Source of the DNA: an uncultured bacterium
GTDB taxonomy: Bacteria > Hydrothermota > Tepidihabitantia > Tepidihabitantales > Tepidihabitantaceae
DNA: 5,210 bases
Reading direction: 5' to 3'
Assembly (NCBI GenBank): GCA_937139435.1
Contig: CAKZPX010000023.1
Coordinates: 1 to 5,210, forward strand
Shown: one piece after another, positions 1 through 5,210 of the stretch
How the letters are laid out: the number at the start of each line of letters is the position of its first letter
How positions within the stretch are numbered: position 1 is the stretch's first letter
The notes under the pieces: generated by a model
Told to the model about the DNA's origin: nothing
What the model saw: only the letters and a program-made list of their open reading frames with translations
Databases searched by the model: none
Position numbers and translations under genes: made by a program

Positions 1-555
1 GAAGACCAGGCACCACATATTGAACTAACACGCAAGATTGTCCGAAAATTTAACGCCATCTACGGACCGGTTCTGATTGAACCAGAACAGATATTAAATC
101 CACGACTCATCGGATTAGACGGGAACGCCAAGATGTCAAAAAGTCTCGGCAATGCCATATATCTATCTGACCTTCCTGAAGAGGTACAAAAGAAGGTAAA
201 TCGGGCAGTAACCGACCCGGCAAGAATTCATCCGCACGACAAAGGACATCCTGAGGTGTGTGTGGTATTCAGCTACCACAAAGTCTTTAATCCTGATGAA
301 GTTGTTGATATTGAAGACCGTTGCCGCAACGGTACGATTGGATGTGTCCCCTGTAAAAAAAGACTCGCTGCTGTGCTCAATCAGTTTCTGGAACCAATCC
401 GCAGCCGGCGTGCCGAACTGGAAAAAAATCCCGATACCGTCTGGGATATTTTGCAGACCGGTACCAGACGAGCACGCGCCGAAGGCGAAAAAACAATGGC
501 GCTGGTTCGGGAAGCAATGAAAATTAACTATTTCCCGATACCAGAAAAATCTTAA
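1..555 (+). CDS. trpS: Tryptophanyl-tRNA synthetase, C-terminal part (5' end outside window)
   Basis: This is a class I aminoacyl-tRNA synthetase that charges tRNA-Trp with tryptophan in the cytoplasm. The frame is open from base 1, and 184 residues are visible before TAA. The fragment starts in the conserved EDQAPHIELTR segment (residues 1-11 of the fragment). It contains an intact KMSKS ATP-binding loop (44-48), then the TDPARIHPHDKGHPEVC stretch and FSYHKVF segment typical of bacterial TrpRS. The N-terminal Rossmann half with the HIGH motif lies upstream of the window. Four cysteines (87, 108, 115, 118) are spaced C-x20-C-x6-C-x2-C. That closely resembles the C-x22-C-x6-C-x2-C [4Fe-4S] motif known from Thermotoga maritima TrpRS, so a bound cluster is likely (inference). 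The reading frame shows no disruption. ispD follows after 16 bp, so the two are probably co-transcribed. The family call is very secure. Confidence 0.96.
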   Translation, partial: EDQAPHIELTRKIVRKFNAIYGPVLIEPEQILNPRLIGLDGNAKMSKSLGNAIYLSDLPEEVQKKVNRAVTDPARIHPHDKGHPEVCVVFSYHKVFNPDEVVDIEDRCRNGTIGCVPCKKRLAAVLNQFLEPIRSRRAELEKNPDTVWDILQTGTRRARAEGEKTMALVREAMKINYFPIPEKS

Positions 556-571
556 CCACCCGAGCAGTAAT

Positions 572-1252
572 GTGACAGACCACCAAGAAGCCAACTTTGG
601 TATTATTGTTGCTGCGGGGCGAGGAAAGAGATTCGGCGGGTTAAAGCAATTTTCCATTATAAAAAGAAGACCATTAATTTTCTACAGCGCCAGAATATTT
701 GAACAATGTCGTCTGGTCAACGGATTTGTTATCGTAACTAACCCCTCCCGGATTAATTTCGTTAAAAGGTTAGTCCGCCGGTACCGCTTTAAGAAGCTAA
801 TTGCGGTCGTCCCGGGTGGCAAAGAGCGAATGGACTCGGTTGAACAGGGACTTTTATATCTCCCTGATGACGGTTATGTCGCGATCCACGACGGCGTCCG
901 ACCTATGTTATCCACCGACATGCTCATCCTGGGATTTACCGTCTGTCGCCGTTACCAGGCTGTCGCCTTTGGCATTCCGGTAACAGACACCATTAAAGAA
1001 GTTGTTAATGGTGACCGAATTATCCGGACAGTTGACCGTTCCGGGCTGGTCGCCATTCAAACACCACAATTCTTCTCTATCAACCTTATTCGCCGTGGCT
1101 ATGCCTATGCCCGGGCAGAAAGAATCAGTGCCACCGATGATTGCGAATTGATAGAGAAACTGGATATTACTCCTCATTTGCTTCCTGGCTCAAGGTTGAA
1201 CATTAAAGTCACCACCAAGGAAGACTCGTTGATCTGTCAGGCGCTGTTATGA
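572..1252 (+). CDS. ispD: 2-C-methyl-D-erythritol 4-phosphate cytidylyltransferase (IspD)
   Basis: IspD transfers CMP from CTP to MEP, giving CDP-methylerythritol, the third step of the MEP isoprenoid pathway; it acts as a cytosolic enzyme. The 226 residues match the usual length. Visible family motifs in order are the nucleotide-binding loop AAGRGKRFGG with K25-Q26 (14-26), GGKERMDSV (82-90), AIHDGVRP (104-111), PVTDTIKEV (136-144), TVDR (153-156), QTPQFF (163-168), TDDCELIE (188-195) and NIKVTTKED (210-218). R20, K25, R156 and K212 correspond to the catalytic or CTP/MEP-contacting basic residues of the E. coli enzyme. The start is the GTG at 572: there is no in-frame start just upstream, and the next Met (87) would delete the CTP site. 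The Shine-Dalgarno sequence is weak (GAG at 562-564), so expression may depend on readthrough or coupling from trpS. The stop overlaps the dxr start by 4 bp (ATGA). Confidence 0.96.
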   Translation: MTDHQEANFGIIVAAGRGKRFGGLKQFSIIKRRPLIFYSARIFEQCRLVNGFVIVTNPSRINFVKRLVRRYRFKKLIAVVPGGKERMDSVEQGLLYLPDDGYVAIHDGVRPMLSTDMLILGFTVCRRYQAVAFGIPVTDTIKEVVNGDRIIRTVDRSGLVAIQTPQFFSINLIRRGYAYARAERISATDDCELIEKLDITPHLLPGSRLNIKVTTKEDSLICQALL

Positions 1253-2418
1253 AAAAAAGAGGTGTTGCTGTATTCGGTTCTACCGGTTCTATCGGTCGTT
1301 CCGCACTGGAGGTAATCAACCACCTCCAACACGAGGTTCAACTCGTTGCCATTGCCGCCCAGCAGTCGGTGAACCAGATCTGTGCCCAGGCCAGTCGCTA
1401 TCAACCGGAAACGATCATAGTATCTGACCCGGAGGCAGCGCAAAAGGTAAAAGATCGTTTAGGACGAAAATATCAGGTTCTTGCTGGTATCGACGCCCTT
1501 GTTCCCATCGCTGCTGACCCGAAGATTGATATTGTTATTATGGCAATCAGCGGCACCGCCGGACTCAATGCCACACTAACCGCTTTATCATCAGGAAAAA
1601 CGGTAGCACTTGCTACAAAAGAAATCCTTGTCAGTTATGGTGAAATTGTAGCAAGAACCGCCCGGCGCTTTCAGGGCAAAATCCTGCCGATTGATTCAGA
1701 ACTCGCTGCCCTGCACCAATGCCTGGCCGGACAGGAGATTAAATCTATCCGCCGTCTAATCCTCACCGCTTCTGGGGGACCGTTCTGGCAAAATGGACCA
1801 CCGAAGAATGCAACCATTGACAGTGTCCTCAAACACCCAACCTGGAAAATGGGTAAGAAGATCACGGTTGATTCCGCAACGTTAATGAATAAGGGACTGG
1901 AGGTGATCGAAACGGTAAAACTCTTTGGCATACCCCCGGATAAGGTGGCAACAGTTATCCACCCGGAATCGGTGGTTCACGCTCTGGCTGAATTCGTTGA
2001 TGGCTCTATTCTGGCACAATTGTCCCGACCGGATATGCGCCTGCCGATCCAGTACTGCCTCACCTATCCAAGACGGGTGCCATCACTTGTTGCCCCCCTG
2101 AATCTAACCGAGATAAAAAGCCTGCATTTTTTCCCACCTGACACCAGACGCTTCCCCTGCTTACAGCTTGCCTATGAAGCGCTTCGCTATGGAGCAACAG
2201 CCCCCTGTGTACTCAATGCCGCCAATCAGGTGGCGGTAAAGGCTTTTCTTAATCGGAAAATTGCCTTTGAACTGATTCCTGATATAATAGAGAAGACGCT
2301 TAAAGAACATATGAAAAAGAAAAAAAGGGCGCGTTTAAGTCTGTCGATACTACAGCAAGCCGAGCGCCGGGCAACCGACTACGCCCTTAAATTAATAAAC
2401 CTTGTTTCAGGAGAATAA
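1249..2418 (+). CDS. dxr: 1-deoxy-D-xylulose 5-phosphate reductoisomerase (Dxr/IspC)
   Basis: Dxr is the NADPH- and divalent-metal-dependent enzyme that rearranges and reduces DXP to MEP, the first committed MEP-pathway step and the target of fosmidomycin. Its 389 residues are normal for the family. The N-terminal Rossmann domain carries GSTGSIG (10-16). The catalytic domain shows PIDSE (147-151, metal ligands D149 and E151), LTASGGPF (172-179), HPTWKMGKKITVDSATLMNK (196-215) and GLEVIE, in which E218 is the third metal ligand. Next comes VIHPESVVHALAEF with the RPDMRLPIQYCL segment, and then the helical C-terminal domain. One oddity is the usual LANKE motif, which reads LATKE (121-125), with Thr in place of Asn. 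The ATG overlaps the ispD stop, which suggests translational coupling; a weak AGG lies at 1239-1241. The product feeds IspD directly. The rseP start codon follows the TAA without a spacer. Confidence 0.97.
   Translation: MKKRGVAVFGSTGSIGRSALEVINHLQHEVQLVAIAAQQSVNQICAQASRYQPETIIVSDPEAAQKVKDRLGRKYQVLAGIDALVPIAADPKIDIVIMAISGTAGLNATLTALSSGKTVALATKEILVSYGEIVARTARRFQGKILPIDSELAALHQCLAGQEIKSIRRLILTASGGPFWQNGPPKNATIDSVLKHPTWKMGKKITVDSATLMNKGLEVIETVKLFGIPPDKVATVIHPESVVHALAEFVDGSILAQLSRPDMRLPIQYCLTYPRRVPSLVAPLNLTEIKSLHFFPPDTRRFPCLQLAYEALRYGATAPCVLNAANQVAVKAFLNRKIAFELIPDIIEKTLKEHMKKKKRARLSLSILQQAERRATDYALKLINLVSGE
2409..2413 (+). promoter_or_regulatory. Ribosome binding site of rseP
   Basis: AGGAG lies inside the last codons of dxr, 5 nt before the ATG at 2419. 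It is the clearest Shine-Dalgarno sequence on the + strand of the window. It fixes the rseP start right after the dxr stop codon. Confidence 0.75.
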
Positions 2419-3678
2419 ATGGCAACATCAATAATTTTGGTGGTTTTGTTCATCGGTGTTCTGATTACATTTCATGAATTCGGGCACCTCATTGTGGCAA
2501 AAATTACTAATATTCCGGTGGAATCTTTCTCCATTGGTTTTGGTCCGGCAATCATTAAACGTAAAATAGGCGAAACCGAATATCGGCTATCGCTCATCCC
2601 GCTCGGTGGCTATATAAAAATGACCGGAGAAGAAAATCCTGATGAAGGAGGTTTCAGCACAAAACCGCTGGGAGTGCGAATCGCTGTAGTTGGCGCCGGT
2701 CCGGTATCAAACCTTATCCTGGGCTTATTGTTAATGGTGGTAATGTATCTCAGTTTCGGAATAAAGTACCTGCCTCCGGTTATCGACCCCTTACCCGGTT
2801 CCCAGGCTGAGGCAATCGGGCTTGCGCCCGGAGACATTATAATAAAGGCAGAAAAAGAAACCATCCCTGGTTTCGAAAACCTGGAGAGGTTTCTGCAACT
2901 GCACCGGAGAAAAGAAATTAAGCTGACCGTTCTGCGGGAAAAAGAAATCCTGTTCTTTGACTACCAGGTGCCGGATACAAATGAACTTGAACCATTTATG
3001 GCACCAATCATTGACCGGGTTCGGGCGGGCAGTCCGGCAGCAAAAATTGGACTGCAACCCGGAGATAAAATCATTGCAGTTGCCGATGTACCAATCAAAC
3101 GCTGGGAGGAATTTGTTGAAATTGTGCGGGAAAATGGCGGTAATAAAATCCCGATAATCTATCAGCGGGGCGATGCTCTTATAACCGACTCGATCATACC
3201 GTCCGTTGAAAGAGACCAGATGTCCGAAGAACGATTTGGGCAGATTGGCGTGTGGGTCAGGTTGCCCAAAATCTCTCTCTCGTTGCCCCGTGCCCTGTGG
3301 GAGGCGTTGCGCCGCACCGGTTACATCACGGTTCAGACATTCGTCATTATCTACAAAGTTATTACCCGGCAGATTTCCACCCGCGCGATCGGTGGACCAA
3401 TTATGGTGGCGAAAATCGCCTACGAAGGCGCATCCTGGGGCGCAGAATACTTTCTTGCCCTCTGGGCACTTCTGTCAATTAATCTTTTTGTTGTCAATAT
3501 GATACCGATACCCATTCTTGATGGTGGCAGAATTCTCCTTGATATTATTGGTGGTCTCCGACGCCGCCGCCTTTCCGAAAAAGAAATGAGCTGGGCAACC
3601 AATATCGGCTGGGTGCTCATTGTACTCATCATTATTTTGACCATTTTTAACGACCTCCGACGTCTGGTGCAGAAGTGA
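2419..3678 (+). CDS. rseP: RseP-type site-2 intramembrane zinc metalloprotease with two PDZ domains
   Basis: This is a polytopic inner-membrane protease of family M50. Members cut transmembrane segments of anti-sigma factors (RseA in E. coli) and remnant signal peptides. The 419 residues compare with about 450 in E. coli. The first membrane segment (about 4-24) contains the zinc motif HEFGH (19-23). It is followed by SIGFGP (38-43) and IPLGGYIKM (60-68), which form the conserved membrane-associated beta region. A second membrane segment spans about 88-113. Two PDZ domains follow at about 118-180 and 195-262, each with a carboxylate-loop sequence (IGLAPGD and IGLQPGD). The third segment (about 343-362) leads to the second active-site motif NMIPIPILDGG (360-370), where D368 is the third zinc ligand. 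A last hydrophobic segment is at about 395-412. All catalytic residues are present. Two PDZ domains are typical of diderm bacteria, while the Firmicutes form has one. The substrate is unknown; no anti-sigma gene is visible here. The adjacency to dxr is a common bacterial arrangement. Confidence 0.95.
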   Translation: MATSIILVVLFIGVLITFHEFGHLIVAKITNIPVESFSIGFGPAIIKRKIGETEYRLSLIPLGGYIKMTGEENPDEGGFSTKPLGVRIAVVGAGPVSNLILGLLLMVVMYLSFGIKYLPPVIDPLPGSQAEAIGLAPGDIIIKAEKETIPGFENLERFLQLHRRKEIKLTVLREKEILFFDYQVPDTNELEPFMAPIIDRVRAGSPAAKIGLQPGDKIIAVADVPIKRWEEFVEIVRENGGNKIPIIYQRGDALITDSIIPSVERDQMSEERFGQIGVWVRLPKISLSLPRALWEALRRTGYITVQTFVIIYKVITRQISTRAIGGPIMVAKIAYEGASWGAEYFLALWALLSINLFVVNMIPIPILDGGRILLDIIGGLRRRRLSEKEMSWATNIGWVLIVLIIILTIFNDLRRLVQK

Positions 3679-4910
3679 AAATCCTGGCAATTGCCCTGGC
3701 CCACGAGGCACAGCAGTTTACCAGGGGATATCCGCCAAAAGGTCCCTGGTTATTGCTTCGTCCTGATACCGAGATAAGTCGACTGGCTACCCTTGCTGTC
3801 AACGATGAGTTTTTCTATCTTGACGCCCGGGTTCAACCATTAGAACCTTCCCGGGAATATGACCTGGTATTAGTTCGCGTTGATTTCACACAGAAAAAAA
3901 TAGCCCGCTGGCTGGTAGAGGAGTTCTTGCGGATAGACCAGCCTGTTGTCTTATTTGGCCCACAGGTAACCGCCTGGGGCGACACCCCTCCACCCTGGGC
4001 AACCCATCGGGTAAAAGGTGACATAACAACTATCTTTGCAGATATTGTTCGTGATGCCCGGCAGCAACGGTTAAAATTGCTTTACGAGGCACCCGACCGC
4101 CCCAATTACGTCGTTCCCAAACCAAACATCGGGAAAAAACCTATGATGAATAATGGCTATCAGTCCATCCATTTTGTTCGTGGTTGTGCCTGTCCTGATC
4201 ATCTCCGTATCATCTGTCCGGAGTATCTTTACTACCGGAATGTCACGCTTCTCCGCCGCAAGGAAGAGGTTATCGGCGAGGTTCTCTCCTTACCGGGAAA
4301 ACATATTCATCTTCTTGATGAGGATATTGCCCGCTTTCCTGATTATTATACCGAGGTTTTTCGGTGGCTCTGGAATTACCGCCGCCACTGGACGGTACAT
4401 GCTGGCGATACGCTCTTCCATTACCGGGATTTTATCCGCCTCATCGCCAAAGCCGGGACAAAGATAATTTTTCTCAATGACACATTTCTCTCTCCCCGTA
4501 TCCACCAGGCATTAAAAGACCCCGGGGTGGTAAAACAGCTTTACCGTCGGGTTAAGTTTCTTCAGTCCCGCCGGATGCTGGTTGGAGCGAAATTAACCCT
4601 GAGGGTTGATGAAACCGACTTTCCCGGAATTGCCCGGATTCTATCGCATATTGACCTTGATTTTATTGAAACCAGATTTATCAGTAACCAGCCTGATGGA
4701 AGGATAGAACTTGTCCCCATCTCATATCATCCGGTCCTGAAGGCTGATGAACCGGCATGGATAAAAAGTCATTTTTATTCTCTGCCCGCCCTTATTGACC
4801 GTTTTGTCCGCCGTCCCCGCCGGGTAGGATTTTATTCAACTACCTGCTACCTTATCCCCTATAGCCTTGCCTATCGTCAAAACTTTCTTGAGGGTGTCCC
4901 CTACCCTTAG
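3675..4910 (+). CDS. B12-binding/radical-SAM-like protein with altered cluster cysteines
   Basis: The protein has 411 residues and its substrate is not recognised. The layout is that of B12-dependent radical SAM proteins. An N-terminal Rossmann-like part (about 1-135) has the conserved VVLFGPQVT strand-loop (91-99) and a following VKGD (113-116) in the position of the usual GEGE. A linker with D-x-P-x-Y (141-145) precedes a radical-SAM-like barrel (about 160-380). The barrel begins HFVRGC (166-171) and continues with HIHLLDEDIARFPDYY (210-225) and HWTVHAGDTLF (238-248), which match strands 2 and 3 of the family. The normal Cx3Cx2C cluster motif is replaced by C171-x-C173-x7-C181: the middle cysteine position is Arg178 or thereabouts. 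The protein may therefore be a pseudoenzyme or bind a cluster differently (inference). Neither N-terminal DxHxxG nor another B12 ligand is evident. The GTG start overlaps the rseP stop (GTGA), and the next Met is residue 157. No good Shine-Dalgarno sequence is present, so translational coupling to rseP is likely. Domain assignment is fairly secure; function is unknown. Confidence 0.72.
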   Translation: MKILAIALAHEAQQFTRGYPPKGPWLLLRPDTEISRLATLAVNDEFFYLDARVQPLEPSREYDLVLVRVDFTQKKIARWLVEEFLRIDQPVVLFGPQVTAWGDTPPPWATHRVKGDITTIFADIVRDARQQRLKLLYEAPDRPNYVVPKPNIGKKPMMNNGYQSIHFVRGCACPDHLRIICPEYLYYRNVTLLRRKEEVIGEVLSLPGKHIHLLDEDIARFPDYYTEVFRWLWNYRRHWTVHAGDTLFHYRDFIRLIAKAGTKIIFLNDTFLSPRIHQALKDPGVVKQLYRRVKFLQSRRMLVGAKLTLRVDETDFPGIARILSHIDLDFIETRFISNQPDGRIELVPISYHPVLKADEPAWIKSHFYSLPALIDRFVRRPRRVGFYSTTCYLIPYSLAYRQNFLEGVPYP

Positions 4911-4916
4911 ATAGAA

Positions 4917-5156
4917 CTAAATCACCGGGTCTACCCGGACAACCTCCGGAAACAACTCTTTCAGAGTTTGTTCAACCCCGATTGCCAGTGTCATACTGGA
5001 AAAAGGACAATGGGCACATGCCCCTTTTAACTGAACCCGCACCACACCGTCATCAGTCACCTCAACCAGTTCAATATCCCCGCCATCGCCTTTAATCCCG
5101 GGTCTGATTCTTTCCTCTATGACCTTCTTTATCCTGTCTTTTGTTTCCTGGTTCAT
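4917..5156 (-). CDS. NifU C-terminal-domain (Nfu) Fe-S scaffold/carrier protein
   Basis: This is a single-domain Nfu protein of 79 residues. Members bind a [4Fe-4S] (or [2Fe-2S]) cluster at a dimer interface and deliver it to apo-proteins in the cytoplasm. The sequence shows the N-terminal helix ending in IRPGIKGDGGDIELVEV (17-33), with the signature GDGGD. It then has the cluster-binding GACAHCPFSS (46-54) with C47 and C50, and a TLAIGVEQTLKELFPEV helix. The length is what is expected for a stand-alone domain, so it is not a truncated NifU. The ATG start is supported by GAGG 4 nt upstream. It converges on the radical-SAM-like gene with only 6 bp between the stop codons. Clients cannot be assigned, though the Fe-S-type TrpRS nearby could be one (speculative). 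Confidence 0.94.
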   Translation of the reverse strand: MNQETKDRIKKVIEERIRPGIKGDGGDIELVEVTDDGVVRVQLKGACAHCPFSSMTLAIGVEQTLKELFPEVVRVDPVI

Positions 5157-5160
5157 TTTT

Positions 5161-5164
5161 CCTC
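5161..5164 (-). promoter_or_regulatory. Ribosome binding site of the Nfu gene
   Basis: On the - strand GAGG is followed by four A residues and then the ATG at 5156-5154. The spacing is short but acceptable, and it supports this Met as the start. Confidence 0.55.
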
Positions 5165-5172
5165 ACATCTGG

Positions 5173-5210
5173 TTAAAGTTTTGCCATCACTGCTGGACTT
5201 TGCCCTCCCA
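5173..5210 (-). CDS. Possible 3' end of an upstream gene on the - strand
   Basis: Only 54 bp precede nfu in the window. One - strand frame is open from the window edge and ends in TAA at 5175-5173, reading GGQSPAVMAKL. This would leave a 16-bp gap to nfu that contains its Shine-Dalgarno sequence, a plausible operon junction. A second frame reads GRAKSSSDGKTLTRCEEK and stops at a TGA overlapping the nfu ATG (ATGA). The third stops after WEGKVQQ. The sequence is too short to choose between frames or name a family, so this is only a hint that nfu is not the first gene of its unit. Confidence 0.25.
   Translation of the reverse strand, partial: GGQSPAVMAKL

Noticed and set aside
556..571. Possible promoter or regulatory site between trpS and ispD
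   Set aside because: The gap is only 16 bp, with no -10/-35-like elements. It is better read as an intra-operon spacer.
163..657. Long open frame on the - strand (164 codons) across trpS and ispD
   Set aside because: It lies antisense to two securely identified genes, runs across their junction, and its translation shows no family motif. It is a shadow frame.
3206..3502. Open frames of 76-98 codons in other + frames within rseP
   Set aside because: The rseP frame here encodes conserved sequence up to the third membrane segment. The alternative translations are rich in Pro, Arg and Cys, as expected for shifted frames, and have no start signal of their own.
4153..4467. Frame of 104 codons in another + frame within the radical-SAM-like gene, considered as evidence of a frameshift at the altered cysteine motif
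   Set aside because: Its translation does not supply a Cx3Cx2C motif, and the main frame keeps family features on both sides of the site. A frameshift therefore does not explain the missing cysteine.
4925..4938. Inverted repeat CCGGG-TCTA-CCCGG as a rho-independent terminator
   Set aside because: The stem is only 5 bp. On the + strand it is followed by ACAACC, and on the - strand by a sequence with only scattered T. It also lies in codons for the conserved end of Nfu, so chance is enough to explain it.

Overview
The window holds five protein genes plus the tail of a sixth, packed with almost no intergenic space. Reading along the + strand they are: the C-terminal part of tryptophanyl-tRNA synthetase (trpS, its 5' end lies outside the window), ispD, dxr (ispC), an rseP-type site-2 protease, and a B12-binding/radical-SAM-like protein. 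On the - strand, converging on that last gene, is a short NifU C-terminal-domain (Nfu) Fe-S carrier. No tRNA, rRNA, CRISPR array, insertion sequence or clear promoter is visible.

The + strand genes look like one transcription unit. trpS and ispD are 16 bp apart, ispD and dxr overlap by 4 bp (ATGA), dxr and rseP abut with no spacer, and rseP and the radical-SAM-like gene overlap by 4 bp (GTGA). The promoter must lie upstream of the window. The last + gene and nfu end 6 bp apart, tail to tail.

Functionally, dxr and ispD encode consecutive steps of the non-mevalonate (MEP) isoprenoid pathway: DXP to MEP, then MEP to CDP-ME. RseP is a membrane protease whose two PDZ domains resemble those of diderm bacteria. 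A second theme is iron-sulfur chemistry. The TrpS fragment carries a C-x20-C-x6-C-x2-C cysteine set very close to the [4Fe-4S] motif described in Thermotoga maritima TrpRS. The fourth gene's product looks like a B12-dependent radical SAM enzyme whose cluster-binding cysteine motif is degenerate. nfu encodes an Fe-S scaffold or carrier.

The organism is a bacterium: it has the MEP pathway, RseP and bacterial-type TrpS. It is probably diderm and probably anaerobic, given the Fe-S TrpRS and the B12/rSAM ancestry. The gene order (trpS-ispD-dxr-rseP) is not that of E. coli or Bacillus. A deep-branching or uncultured phylum such as WOR-3 is possible, but that is a guess and the sequence here does not settle it. 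The two observations most worth follow-up are the predicted Fe-S TrpRS and the cysteine-altered radical SAM homologue coupled to rseP.
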